Source: Bryopsis sp. KO-2023
Taxonomy: Eukaryota; Chlorophyta; Ulvophyceae; Bryopsidales; Bryopsidaceae
Direction: 5' to 3'
DNA length: 64,000 nt
Assembly: GCA_030272585.1 (NCBI GenBank)
Contig: BSYQ01000006.1
Location: 6,349,001 to 6,413,000 of the forward strand
The translations under genes were made by a program, and so were the position numbers. The notes beneath the pieces are model-generated. The model had not been told where the DNA came from. It was given only the letters and a program-made list of their open reading frames with translations, and searched no databases. Of the stretch, positions 29,679 to 39,673 are shown piece by piece (the stretch's first letter is position 1; each line of letters begins with the position of its first letter).

Positions 29679-31123
29679 CCTTGCGCGCGCACTTTTGCCG
29701 CCTGCAGAGGAAACTGCGACTATTGCTGCAACGGGAGTGACAGGGATATGGGAGCGTGCGCCTTGCACAAGCAGCGCCGATCACTGGGGCCATTGGGACC
29801 TTTATCGCAGGACAGAACGTACGGCGGCTGATGGCGGGCACGCGCTGCTGCGAAAAAACGCGTGTGGATGCTTACGTGAAGGCGCCGATTCGCGGATGGC
29901 GATGCCTTTTTGATATTCCTTTTTGGAGGGAGGGACGGCCAAATTCGAGACGAGTCCATCATCGACCCAGACACAGAAGACTGGGCCGAGTCGCAGAGCC
30001 ACACGAGATATCTTGCCCTCGTGTGAAGCTACGATTGATGGATGCAAGAAAACTACTTGAGATCATTGCCATTGCCACGCAGCATCGATTCCTGCTTTCT
30101 CAAATTCTCCTCAACTTCACTTGTAGATCATGGAAGGAGCAGTCGAAGGCACTTTCCGTCGCGGGATGTTCCTGCGTGCCGTCATCGAAAACCTACGAAG
30201 TGTTGTGTGAATCAGCTTTCGACACAATGCAGGGAAACGATGAAACCAACTCAGAAATAACGAACATGATTGTTGGACATCCGAATTGTGTCCAACTTCA
30301 TTGAAGAAACACAGCTGCCAGGATACATTTGGGATATCCTTCAAGTGTAGATATTTGTGGCGTTTTGTGGTTCAACAGGGGACGAGAACCGTGTTGAAAG
30401 TTCGGCTACCCAAATTGAGTTCTGTGGGGCATTGAGAGACTTTCAACACACACCCACACACACATTTTTGTTTTTGTTTTTTCGGAATGTACTGAGCGTC
30501 GACAGATGTGATGTCTCTCGACACAAAAAACTCGTGTAGATTGATAATTGGCTTGCTTCGAATTGGTTCCGTGTATGGAACACTATTGTAAACGTTCCGT
30601 TGTCGCATGCTTCCTACACAATCAAGTGCTCAACTTTCTTACGCACGGCAACAAGAAAGAACTGCACCATTCTGCCCCTCTTGTGACATACAGTTGAAAG
30701 AATAGACGAATCCCCTTACTACCTCGGACCTAAACCCACCATCATGCAAGACTCTCTCCCCACTGACTTCTGTCCAGCTTCGTGACCTGACAACTCCTAA
30801 GCATATGTAATCATAGTATCACGGCACCCACTATGGTATCACGTCACATCCTCATACCTCGAACAGAGATCTGGATGATCTTGATGTGATAGGAATGCAC
30901 CCACTGCTGGTCAGGGACAGCAAGCACCGGATGACACTGGAGGACGCAATGCAACACCCTTTCTTGGGAAAAAAAGCAATATCAAAAAAAGAAGAAAGAA
31001 ACATGGTTGCAAGTGTGTTTCGATTTCCGATTCACGCTTTTTTTTCTTCTATTTTTAGGTTATTTTGGTAAGACCATTTGGGACAATATCATTGGGTCCT
31101 TTTGGCAATGTGTTATTGAAGTA
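29679..31123. promoter_or_regulatory. Upstream region of the poly-transferrin gene
   Basis: About 1.4 kb separates the transferrin start from the first MITE. The first few hundred bases are GC-rich and should contain its promoter and 5' leader. No iron-responsive element could be identified by eye. Only the kinase fragment at 30867-31010 stands out. Confidence 0.4.
30867..31010 (+). pseudogene. Orphan protein-kinase C-terminal fragment
   Basis: The translation includes MHPLLVRDSKHRMTLEDAMQ followed by HPFL, which matches subdomain XI of Ser/Thr protein kinases (a conserved Arg, then a helix ending in H-P-F/W-L). A possible splice acceptor (gaacag) precedes it. No catalytic-loop, DFG or ATP-binding segment is visible nearby on this strand, so it is more likely a relic of a kinase gene than a whole gene. 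A last exon with very distant partners cannot be excluded. Confidence 0.45.
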
Positions 31124-31609
31124 CTGTAATACGCAAATCTTTTCGCGCTACCTTATTTTCGCGCGCAGACCAAAGCACGAAAATAAGGCAGGCGAAAATA
31201 AAGCAGGCGTGAAAATAAAGCAGGCGCGAAAATAAAGCAGGCGGAAAAGAAAGGGCCGTTCAGATACGCAAGTGTGTAGCTACAGATTATACCAATCACG
31301 CGCGTGTGGACTCGACGCAATGATCCCAACGAGCATTGACCACTTTCCTTTTTTCTTTTGTGGTGACATCGGGGTGGTGTTTCAAACATGGTTCGGGTTT
31401 GTTCGATGAAAATTGTGGTGGCAAGCGAGTGTGGTGAGCTGTTCGTTTGGTGGTCTTCAGGCGTGATTGTAGAGCAGTCTCAACCGCAAACGCGCTAGAA
31501 TCTCTGGTTGGCATTTGGAGTGGTGTTGCAAACATGGATCGGGTTCGTTCGATCGAGCTGTTCGCTGACGGCAACTCAATGGACTTTGATGGTCTTGAGA
31601 GGTGACTGT

Positions 31610-31877
31610 TGAAACACCTTATCGATTAACTGCAAGTGTTGCAGCGGAGACTCACACGGATAACACCACACTCGAACTTATTACAAGGTTCCCATAGCAC
31701 ATGCTATCTAAATACCAACTGCGCTGCGTGCTGTGCAGGCCAGGCTGGCAGTTCACAGGAACTGCACACTGTACTGACCTGCAGCACAGCACCGCAGCAC
31801 AGCTCCGTAGCACAGCACGGCAGCACTGCAGACGCTGCCAACCCTGCAGCAGTCTGCGTGACTGCCGATCCGTTACA
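31610..31877 (-). repeat. LTR-1 3' LTR
   Basis: 268 bp, TG...CA, matching the copy at 39406-39673. It contains the palindrome CAGTTCACAGGAACTG at 31749 and four 13-bp CAGCACAGC-type repeats. The purine-rich tract (TGGGGAGGAA on the minus strand) adjoins it at 31878. Confidence 0.93.
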
Positions 31878-32600
31878 TTCCTCCCCACCTAAGTCTCGAA
31901 CTCCTGGTCGAGATAAATGTTTTGTCATCATAAATCAAAAAGGCTGCCAGCCTGCAGCTTCCAGAAAAACCCCATGTTTACAACATATATCAAAAATTCC
32001 TGTGTAGGTCTGCAGATGTTTTTATCAGAAGTCAACTTCCCCACTTGCTAGTCCAGTCTGCAGTATCCCTTAAAACAAAAAAGGAACTGTCCCAAATTTT
32101 ATTGTCCCAAATTTTGTCCCAAAATTCCATTCCAATCTGCAGTTCAATATCAACCTTAACCTTCCCCAAAAACTTCCATACGATCTGCAGTCATGTCCTT
32201 AACAGAAAAACCCTCTTGCTAGTTTGCAAGTATCAGAAAAATAAGGAAAATAAACCCATGCAAATCTATAGTGTTCAGCAAAATAACACTTTCATGTAAA
32301 TCTGCAGGTATCAGCACAATAATAAAAACAATCAAACCCAGTTGAATCTGCAGTTGCCTCAAACAGAAAACTTCCATGCAAACCTCTAGGTATCAGCAAA
32401 ATAAAGAAAACAAACAAAACCCAATCAAAGCTGCAGTTTCCCCAAACAGAAAACTTTCATGCAACCCTGTAGGTATCAAAATAAACCCTAAACAGAAAAC
32501 TTTCATTCAACCCTGTAGGTATCAAAATAAAACAATAAAACAAACAGCAAACTCGTCACCAAGTCGTCACCCTTCCTTTCTGTCTCTTTTGCTTGAGCTT
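31878..32600 (-). other. LTR-1 3' non-coding region with degenerate repeats
   Basis: Between the extra ORF and the 3' LTR, CTGCAG words recur roughly every 40-110 bp. Near 32380-32540 an A-rich unit with aacagaaaacttt and tgtaggtatca repeats about three times. No ORF is supported. Confidence 0.5.
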
Positions 32601-33713
32601 TCACTTCCGCTTGGAGCGCTCGCGTGCGATCGTGAAGAGGATCTCCACAAAATCCCCCAAGTCGGCGTTGCGGGTTCCTGGGGCTGCGGCTGTGGTCTTC
32701 GCTGCGACTTCGTCGGTTGCATGATCCATTGCGGGGCTGCACAGGAACTTGGACGGCTTCAACCCCGCCGCTCCAGCAAGTGCAGAGAGCTTGCACAGGG
32801 GGCAATGGCTGAAACGACCCCTCCCAGGATAGGCCGCTGCTCGCGTGATGAACGCTCGCATCCCAAGCGCCTCCTGCGTATCTGCCCCCGTATCCCGCTC
32901 CATGGTATCGCTATGCCAGACGCGACGCCAACATTTTGCGGAGTTGCAAATGCGGTGTCGATGGCAGCTCAGCTCCAACACAGGTGCAGCTTCCTTTCGA
33001 AAGCACACGCTGCAGCCCATCCTGGAAGGGGTCAGGCCCAATTGCCGCGCAGTGGGGCTGATGGGCGTGTCCACCTCCACCTTCTCCTCCTTTCCAGCCT
33101 CGGCTGCGCTTGGCAACCTCTTTGGGCTTGGCAACCCCTTGGACTCCTGACCGACCTGCTGCACATCCTCAGAACGCAAGTTCACAGCTTCCCCAGCTTT
33201 AGCACTCGTCACGCCTTGTTCTTCCGTAATCAGCAGCGCCTTTTCTCCCGAGATGCTCTTGCTTTTGTCGCCCCCTTGCGGACCTTTGGCCTTGGGCGTG
33301 GAACCATCAGGTCCTGCCATCCACTCCAGGTTCGGTGCAATCATGGTAGCCGAAGCAGTGGCAAACAGACTCTTTTCTCCCTTAGCACCCTCGCCAGTAA
33401 TCGGATTGTTCAGCATCCATGTCCGCACCCGTGCTTCTTTATCCTCGTAACGTGCAATCGTCTGTCTCAACCTCTGGTTTTCCCTTTTCTGTTCCGCCAA
33501 CTCTGTCTCAGCTTTCCTCGCCCGCTGCTGTCCATCCAAACCAAGCTTCAATGCTGCCACAATATCTTCAGGCTGCTGCGTTGGTGGTGGTTGGTCGGGA
33601 ATGAAGTCGAAGTTAACTGGCGATCCAGTCGGTTCAGCTGGCTGCTCCGTTGATGGCAAAGGCTCAGAGTCGGTATCAGATGGTCCCCAGATCTGCTCTC
33701 GTTCGGTCGACAT
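32601..33713 (-). CDS. LTR-1 extra ORF downstream of pol: coiled coil plus RING-like domain
   Basis: A 370-residue ORF in the position where envelope genes lie in retroviruses, but with no signal peptide or membrane segment. It has a Pro/acidic N-terminus, then a heptad-like coil at about residues 55-95, a Lys/Ser/Gly linker, and at about 235-320 a Cys/His array with spacing C-x2-C-x12-C-x2-H-x2-C-x4-C ... C-x2-C (starts CSVCFRKE, ends HCPLCKL). This resembles a C3HC4 RING, a fold often found in ubiquitin ligases. The same layout is found in LTR-2 at the same distance (about 180 bp) after pol. Function unknown. Confidence 0.75.
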   Translation of the reverse strand: MSTEREQIWGPSDTDSEPLPSTEQPAEPTGSPVNFDFIPDQPPPTQQPEDIVAALKLGLDGQQRARKAETELAEQKRENQRLRQTIARYEDKEARVRTWMLNNPITGEGAKGEKSLFATASATMIAPNLEWMAGPDGSTPKAKGPQGGDKSKSISGEKALLITEEQGVTSAKAGEAVNLRSEDVQQVGQESKGLPSPKRLPSAAEAGKEEKVEVDTPISPTARQLGLTPSRMGCSVCFRKEAAPVLELSCHRHRICNSAKCWRRVWHSDTMERDTGADTQEALGMRAFITRAAAYPGRGRFSHCPLCKLSALAGAAGLKPSKFLCSPAMDHATDEVAAKTTAAAPGTRNADLGDFVEILFTIARERSKRK

Positions 33714-33894
33714 TTTCTCACAGCGTAGGTCGTAACGGTGGTTGCAGGTGCTTTGATCGGCTTGTGGTCGTCAGGCGCCAGTAACTGTTTCTTCTTGCAC
33801 AACTCCTTGGTAGCGAAATCGGTTGTCGTGTAGGTAAGCGTTTCCTGCTCCATCGCTGTCGTAGTCACTTCATTATTCACAGCGAGTCATCGCT

Positions 33895-36800
33895 TTATTT
33901 TTGGCGGCTCTCGTAAGCACTCACACACTCTCCAGCATTCTGCAAATTCGCCTCTGGTTCCCATGTGTCGTGCGACACATCGTAACCCTTCCATCGTACG
34001 AGGTACTGTACTTTGCCTCTGTTAATCCTTTTATTTAATATTTGCTCCACTTCGAATTCTTCAGCTCCATCCACCAGCTCTGGTCCTGGCTGCACTTGTT
34101 GCAGTCTGCCAGGGAATTCACCTTGCTCTTCCTCATGTGCAGCTTTCAGCTTAGAGGTGTGGAACACATCATGAATCTTCCCAAAGGCTGCAGGCAGTTC
34201 CAGCTTTACTGCAACATCAGAAATGCATTTGCTGATGGTAAAGGGACCGCAATATTTTGCAGTCAGCTTGCGGCTCAGGCTTGGAGAAACTCGTAGATCC
34301 CGAGTGGAGAGAAAAACGCGATCGCCTGGGCGGAATTGTCCTCCCCGCCTAGATCGGTTAGCAGTCCTCTGCTGACGAGCTTGGGCAGCACGAATGTGAG
34401 TGCGTGCAGTATCCAAATTCGTAGTCCAAGTAGCCCACCATTGATCTGCTGCAGGTGAGGTAACCGAGGCTGCAACAGTGCTGGGAAGGCGAGGTTCGCG
34501 TCCAGTGACCATGTAGAACGGGGAGAACCCCGTGGAACTCTGCACGCTGGAATTGTATGCAAATTCAGCGGCAGTCAGGCGCAGATCCCAATCGCGCCCA
34601 GCGGGTTCAACATAATTGCGCAGAATGGCCTGCACACTCCGATTAGCACGCTCCGTTTGGCCATCGGTCTCAGGGTGATAGGAACTGGACATTGCCAAAC
34701 GTGTCCCGGACAGCTTCCATAATGCTTGCCAAAATCCACTGGTGAAGCGTGCATCCCTGTCGGATACAATCGTGCGGGGCAGTCCATGTAGGCGCACAAT
34801 GTGATCGAAGAATAATCGTGCAGTGCCAGCTGCAGTCACAGTCTGCACCGTCGGGATGAGGTGCAACATCTTGCTGAAACGATCCACCACGACCAGCAAG
34901 TAATCATGGCCATTGGTCGTAGTGGGCAACGGTCCCATGAAGTCCATCGCCACATCCTGCCAACGCTCATCCGGAATGGGCAGGGGTTGCAGCAACCCCA
35001 TGGGCTTCTGATTTGTAGGTTTATTCTGTTGGCACGAAATGCAAGTTGCAACGTAGCGTTGCACAGTGCCTGACATTTTGGGCCAAAAATAGTCTTGCTG
35101 CACTCGTTTCAGTGTGCGATGTCGTCCGAAGTGTCCGGCCATAGCAGCATCGTGACACTCGTGCAGTATAACAGGCTGCATGTCCTTGGGGATCCACCAT
35201 CTCCACTCGCCTCCAATGTGGCGCCATAACTTGCGACCATCCCAGCGAATGTGCTTTGGCTTATGTCGTGCAGCAATGATGAGGCTGCAAAGCGGGTCAG
35301 TTTGGTAGGCCTCGAAGACCTGCTCCTCCAACGGCTTGGTTGCCTCCACTGTTGATGCTGCACAGACATGCAGTTCCTCCTGGCGTGTCTTTTGATGCGT
35401 GGCTCGGCTCAAGGCATCAGCGACAACATTGTCACGGCCTGGTCGATATTTGATTTCAAACTTGAATTCATGCAGCAACTCCATCCATCTCGCTTGTCGC
35501 TTGGAGAGCTGCGGCTGCGTTTGCAGATATCGCAGTGGCGCATGATCAGTGTAGATAACGAACTCTTCAGCATCCAGGTAATGTCGCCACGTTCGAATTG
35601 CATGGATAATCGCCAGCAGCTCCTTCTCATGCGTTGCATAATTCATCTCTGCAGGGTTCAGCTTCCTGCTTTCGTAGGCTACAGGCTGCTGTCCATTGCC
35701 TTGGTCTTGGGTAAGTACTGCTCCTACTGCATAGTCGGATGCATCTGTTGTCAACTCAAACTTCAGTGCTGGGTCTGGCACCAACAGCACTGGGGCCTCC
35801 ATCAGAGTTTGCTTCAACTTTTCCATTGCAGCTGAGGCTGCAGCATCCCAGTTCCATGTAGTAGTCTTCTTTAGCAGGTGGGTCAAAGGCTGGGCTATCG
35901 CTGAAAAGCCTTTGATAAACCTCCGGTAGTAATTGGCTAATCCCAAAAATGATCGCAGCTCCTTCAAACATGTCGGCGCAGGCCATTGCTTGATGACCTC
36001 GATTTTCTCCTGCAGCACTCCAACTCCGGCTGCACTGATCTCATGTCCAAGGAACTCCACTTTAGTGCAACCAATGTCACACTTCTTGTCTGAAACGTAA
36101 AGCTTCTGCTCCTTGAGGATTTGGAATATCTTCCGCAGGTGACCTTTGTGCTCTCTCCAGCTGCGACTGTAGACCAGTATATCGTCGAGGTAGACTACGC
36201 AGAACTGGTCCAAATGTTCATGCAGCACGTGGTGCATGGTGTTCATGAACGTTGCAGGGGCGTTCGTAAGCCCAAAAGGTAGCACAACGTATTCGTACAG
36301 CCCATAGCGTGTTCTGAACGCCGTTTTTTCGCAATCTTCAGGCTCCAGCCTCACTTGGTGGTAGCCAGAACACAGGTCTATCTTGCTGAAGACCTTGCAG
36401 CCCTGCACCTGGTCCAGCAAATCCTCAATCCGTGGAATCGGGTAGCGATTCTTTATCGTGAGCTTGTTGAGTGCGCGGTAATCCACGCATAGTCGCATTT
36501 TCCCGTTCTTTTTCGGCACAAAAATAATCGGCGCTCCCCAAGGTGATTTGCTAGGCTGAATGAAACCTTGCTTCAGCAGTTCTGCAAGCTGCTTCTTCAA
36601 CTCCTGCTGTTCTGCAAATCCCAGCCGATATAATCCTTTCTTCTGCGGCACAGCTCCTTCTTCCAGTTCGATTTTATGGCGCACGCCACGATCCGGTGGT
36701 AACTCATTGGGTAATGTGTCCCGAAACAATTCTCCAAACTCCTCACGCATTTGCTTTTCCAACAGCTTTGCTTCTTGCTTGTTCCGTGACTCTTCTGCAG

Positions 36801-37806
36801 TCAATGTTGGCTCTGCAGCTGTAGTTGCAGCATCCGGTTTGTCGGCCTCGTAGACATGTACTAGAAAGGCTTGTTCTCCATGCTTCACTGCAGTCGCGAG
36901 CTGCAGTGCTGAAATGATTTCCAGCCCTTCCTCGTTTGTGTCCTCGGTTCGCCCTTTTCGCATGCGCAACTTGTGCTTTCGTCCATTCTGCACCAGGGTA
37001 ACTCGGCGTCGGTTCCAATCGATTGCAGGATTGTGCTTCTGCAACCATGCCATCCCCAGTATCACATCGTAACGTCCCAGCGTAACTTCGTGCATCGTCT
37101 CTTGTGATTCGTAGTCGCCGAGGGAAAGTAATGCAGTGAGCTGCCGAGTGCTCTGTTCTGCAGTCTTTCCATCTGCAAGTAGCACCTCTGTAGCTTGTGC
37201 TGACTCTTGCAGTTCCATCCCATGTGCTTCTACCCAACTTCTTGAAATAAAGATATCTGTTGCTCCAGAGTCAATCAGTACTCTGACTTGCTTTCCTCCA
37301 ATCTGCCCAACAGCAGATAATAACTCCTTTGCAGTCTTGGCTGCACTTCCCAATTTCATTGATCCTTGATCTTGATTTTGCAGATTGGCTTCACTTGGCT
37401 CATTTGCAATGTCTTCACTCTCCAGTTTCCCATCATCGGCTACACTTGGCTCACATGGATGGTCTTCTCCCTTTTCCTCAGTCTGCAACTCTTTGCAGCT
37501 GGTATCACTCTCACTCTTCTCTCCTACATACATGGCTACTCCTGGCTCATTGTCATGTGGTTCCTTGATTTGCATTGCTTCGCAATCGAAATTTCCATTA
37601 TCGTTCGCACATGTGGCTACACTCGGCTCAACAATATGCTCGGCTCTTTCTTCCTCTTGTTTCAAACTTGGGTCTGCACTCCTCCTTGCAGCTCTGTCGT
37701 GGTTGCGGTTACGCCGACTCACATCCACTCCTCTTCTTTCCACTTGCGCCAGTATTCTCCGGCTAGAAACCCCATTGGCTCCCAGCCTATTTAGTTTTCC
37801 GGGCAA
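33895..37806 (-). CDS. pol: LTR-1 pol polyprotein (protease, RT, RNase H, integrase, chromodomain)
   Basis: 1,303-residue frame. Aspartic protease motif LIDSGAT; reverse transcriptase with YLDDILVYS; RNase H with TTDASDYAVGAVL; integrase with an H2C2 zinc finger (CISCQQNK) and core (DFMGPLP); C-terminal chromodomain (YLVRWKGYDVSHDTWEPEA) that places the element among chromoviruses, where the domain is thought to steer integration to marked chromatin. It overlaps the end of gag by a few bases, an arrangement for which Ty3 relatives use recoding. Confidence 0.93.
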   Translation of the reverse strand: MPGKLNRLGANGVSSRRILAQVERRGVDVSRRNRNHDRAARRSADPSLKQEEERAEHIVEPSVATCANDNGNFDCEAMQIKEPHDNEPGVAMYVGEKSESDTSCKELQTEEKGEDHPCEPSVADDGKLESEDIANEPSEANLQNQDQGSMKLGSAAKTAKELLSAVGQIGGKQVRVLIDSGATDIFISRSWVEAHGMELQESAQATEVLLADGKTAEQSTRQLTALLSLGDYESQETMHEVTLGRYDVILGMAWLQKHNPAIDWNRRRVTLVQNGRKHKLRMRKGRTEDTNEEGLEIISALQLATAVKHGEQAFLVHVYEADKPDAATTAAEPTLTAEESRNKQEAKLLEKQMREEFGELFRDTLPNELPPDRGVRHKIELEEGAVPQKKGLYRLGFAEQQELKKQLAELLKQGFIQPSKSPWGAPIIFVPKKNGKMRLCVDYRALNKLTIKNRYPIPRIEDLLDQVQGCKVFSKIDLCSGYHQVRLEPEDCEKTAFRTRYGLYEYVVLPFGLTNAPATFMNTMHHVLHEHLDQFCVVYLDDILVYSRSWREHKGHLRKIFQILKEQKLYVSDKKCDIGCTKVEFLGHEISAAGVGVLQEKIEVIKQWPAPTCLKELRSFLGLANYYRRFIKGFSAIAQPLTHLLKKTTTWNWDAAASAAMEKLKQTLMEAPVLLVPDPALKFELTTDASDYAVGAVLTQDQGNGQQPVAYESRKLNPAEMNYATHEKELLAIIHAIRTWRHYLDAEEFVIYTDHAPLRYLQTQPQLSKRQARWMELLHEFKFEIKYRPGRDNVVADALSRATHQKTRQEELHVCAASTVEATKPLEEQVFEAYQTDPLCSLIIAARHKPKHIRWDGRKLWRHIGGEWRWWIPKDMQPVILHECHDAAMAGHFGRHRTLKRVQQDYFWPKMSGTVQRYVATCISCQQNKPTNQKPMGLLQPLPIPDERWQDVAMDFMGPLPTTTNGHDYLLVVVDRFSKMLHLIPTVQTVTAAGTARLFFDHIVRLHGLPRTIVSDRDARFTSGFWQALWKLSGTRLAMSSSYHPETDGQTERANRSVQAILRNYVEPAGRDWDLRLTAAEFAYNSSVQSSTGFSPFYMVTGREPRLPSTVAASVTSPAADQWWATWTTNLDTARTHIRAAQARQQRTANRSRRGGQFRPGDRVFLSTRDLRVSPSLSRKLTAKYCGPFTISKCISDVAVKLELPAAFGKIHDVFHTSKLKAAHEEEQGEFPGRLQQVQPGPELVDGAEEFEVEQILNKRINRGKVQYLVRWKGYDVSHDTWEPEANLQNAGECVSAYESRQK

Positions 37807-38951
37807 TCAGCGATCAGGTGTCCCTGTCGCTGGCATCTGTAACATCTCCTTGTTTCTGCAGCATTTCCAACATCCCTGCGGCTTCTTTCTGCAGCTGTAT
37901 CTCCTCGGCTGCGATTTCGTCCAGGGGTTCCAGCTCTTCGCTCACGGCTCTGAGAACGGTTTCTGTCGTTCCAGCGTACTCGTCTTTGTTGCACGTTATC
38001 GATCTCCATCCGATCTCCTCCGGAGTTTCGCTGCGGTGCAGGAGTGTAGCGATAGTAATCCCGTTCGTGGCTGCGTCCTCTGCTGTGGCTTCTGCCTCTG
38101 CTATGACTCCTGCCTCTGGAATTGTCGCGACGACGGCTTTGGCTGCGGCCTCTGTCATTTCTGCGGTCGTCTCTGTAGCGGTTTTCCCGGCGGAATACAT
38201 CCATGGGTCCTTCCCACGTTGCTGCAAGTTCAATTGCACGGTCCAGGCTCCTGGGTGCCTCAATCTCCACTTTCGTTCGTAGGCGCTCATTCAACCCATC
38301 GATGTAGCGGAACAATTTCTCCCCAGCATTGCTATCCTGGATCTGCAGCATCAACCGACGAAACTGGTGCGTGTACTCTGCAACGCTTTTGCTGCCTTGC
38401 CGCAGCCGCGCCCATTCGCGTCTGAAGTCTCGGTTCTCATGCACTCGTCCAAACTGATGGCGCAATTCCTCCACGAGTTCCCAGATGTCGGCTGGCAGCA
38501 TTCTGTCGCCCGCTGCATGTGCCTCATAGCGCGATCTCCACCATGTGCCAGCAGCTCCGCGAAGGCTGCCAGCTGCAACCATGACTTGCTGCCTGTCGTC
38601 CCTTGTTCCAGTTATCTCAAAATAGGTCTGGATTTGAACCATCCACTCGTTGAGGGGAGTGTCGCCAGGTTCACCGGACCACTTCTCTGGGGGCGTGGCC
38701 CTCGCGCGGCCCAACGCTGCAGGGGGCTGCTGACCTTGCTGAACAGCATGATGCACAGCATGATCAACTTGCGCGTTGACATTTGCTTCAACATTTTCGG
38801 CAGCATGGCGCAAGTGCTGCAACTCCTGTTGCATTTGGTGAATCATCGCCTGCATTGCCTGCATATCCAGCGGTGCTGCAGGCTGTCCATCGTGCTGTGG
38901 CGCGGGGTGTCCGACTTCAGGGATCCCTTGCTGGTGCTGCTGCCCGTCCAT
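37791..38951 (-). CDS. gag: LTR-1 gag
   Basis: 386-residue frame starting MDGQQHQQGI. A helical Gln-rich N-terminus is followed by a retrotransposon-gag capsid region (EKWSGEPGDTPLNEWMVQIQ through the LRTKVEIEAP region), a long Ser-Arg-Gly repeat tract (GRSHSRGRSH) and a CCHC zinc knuckle (RCYRCQRQGHLIADC) at the C-terminus. Confidence 0.9.
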   Translation of the reverse strand: MDGQQHQQGIPEVGHPAPQHDGQPAAPLDMQAMQAMIHQMQQELQHLRHAAENVEANVNAQVDHAVHHAVQQGQQPPAALGRARATPPEKWSGEPGDTPLNEWMVQIQTYFEITGTRDDRQQVMVAAGSLRGAAGTWWRSRYEAHAAGDRMLPADIWELVEELRHQFGRVHENRDFRREWARLRQGSKSVAEYTHQFRRLMLQIQDSNAGEKLFRYIDGLNERLRTKVEIEAPRSLDRAIELAATWEGPMDVFRRENRYRDDRRNDRGRSQSRRRDNSRGRSHSRGRSHSRGRSHERDYYRYTPAPQRNSGGDRMEIDNVQQRRVRWNDRNRSQSRERRAGTPGRNRSRGDTAAERSRRDVGNAAETRRCYRCQRQGHLIADCPEN

Positions 38952-39312
38952 AGTTACACGGTCTCAGTGGGCACGCTCGGTCCTGACACGGCACGTATCT
39001 TGGAATATCAGTGACGTGCAGAATGAAATGGTTATGGTATGGCAAGGGGCGTTCCTGCTGCAAAGGTATCCGCAGCTGTCGTCGAAATCCGTCACAAAAT
39101 AGGTTCTGGCACGGTATATAAGCGCGTCCTCCTTCTGGGCTGCTATACAACACGTAGCAGTGATGAAATGGTACTCGTTGCAGTCGCCGAAGGGAAGGTC
39201 GCGGCACTATCTGCGAGTTGCGATCCCTGATCTCTATCGTTCCTGCCCTCTGTGGCTGATCGTCTCGCAACTCCGGGTCCTCTGGTGTTCCTCCGTCGTG
39301 TGGTGGGTTCAT
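38917..39312 (-). CDS. LTR-1 leader ORF with Cys motif
   Basis: An open frame of about 131 residues from the first ATG upstream of gag, overlapping the gag start by 35 bp. Near the C-terminus it has two Tyr-x-Pro-Cys-Gln-x4-Cys motifs (YIPCQNLFC, YVPCQDRACP). A similar C-x4-C-P motif is in the leader ORF of LTR-2. Whether it is translated is unknown. Confidence 0.4.
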   Translation of the reverse strand: MNPPHDGGTPEDPELRDDQPQRAGTIEIRDRNSQIVPRPSLRRLQRVPFHHCYVLYSSPEGGRAYIPCQNLFCDGFRRQLRIPLQQERPLPYHNHFILHVTDIPRYVPCQDRACPLRPCNYGRAAAPARDP

Positions 39313-39392
39313 AAACGTCCTTCGTCTCCTTTCCTTCCACAGATCCCAATATCCTTGCTGATCCTCAGTCGTCGCAGTCTTGCTGCGTTCCA

Positions 39393-39404
39393 GCTCCGAA
39401 ACCA
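39393..39404 (-). other. LTR-1 primer-binding site
   Basis: TGGTTTCGGAGC (minus strand), one base inside the 5' LTR. It ends in the complement of tRNA CCA and resembles the plant initiator-Met site TGGTATCAGAGC. Confidence 0.75.
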
Positions 39405-39405
39405 A

Positions 39406-39673
39406 TGAAACACCTTATCGATTAACTGCAAGTGTTGCAGCGGAGACTCACACGGATAACACCACACTCGAACTTATTACAAGGTTCCCATAGCACATGC
39501 TATCTAAATACCAACTGCGCTGCGTGCTGTGCAGGCCAGGCTGGCAGTTCACAGGAACTGCACACTGTACTGACCTGCAGCACAGCACCGCAGCACAGCT
39601 CCGTAGCACAGCACGGCAGCACTGCAGACGCTGCCAACCCTGCAGCAGTCTGCGTGACTGCCGATCCGTTACA
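39406..39673 (-). repeat. LTR-1 5' LTR
   Basis: 268 bp, the same as the left copy by eye. Near its element-5' side (U3) are four adjacent 13-bp repeats at 39578-39629 and the palindrome CAGTTCACAGGAACTG at 39545-39560. Confidence 0.93.

Larger units (their letters stand above)
31610..39673 (-). mobile_element. LTR-1: Ty3/Gypsy chromovirus (Metaviridae)
   Basis: Two 268-bp LTRs (31610-31877 and 39406-39673), starting TG and ending CA, show no difference by eye and are flanked by the 5-bp duplication ACTGT (31605-31609 and 39674-39678). Transcription would run on the minus strand. Order of parts: 5' LTR (right), primer site 39393-39404, leader ORF, gag, pol with C-terminal chromodomain, an extra ORF, purine tract, 3' LTR (left). 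It looks whole and very recent, and it sits inside the TA-flanked MITE. Confidence 0.93.

Noticed and set aside
29756-30304. Plus-strand 182-residue ORF opposite the transferrin start
   Set aside because: No family similarity, odd composition, and it partly overlaps the transferrin promoter region; likely a chance frame in GC-rich DNA.
32601-33713. Envelope gene in LTR-1 (and in LTR-2 at 41628-42599)
   Set aside because: The ORF is in the env position but has no signal peptide, membrane segment or fusion-protein features; the Cys/His array is RING-like.
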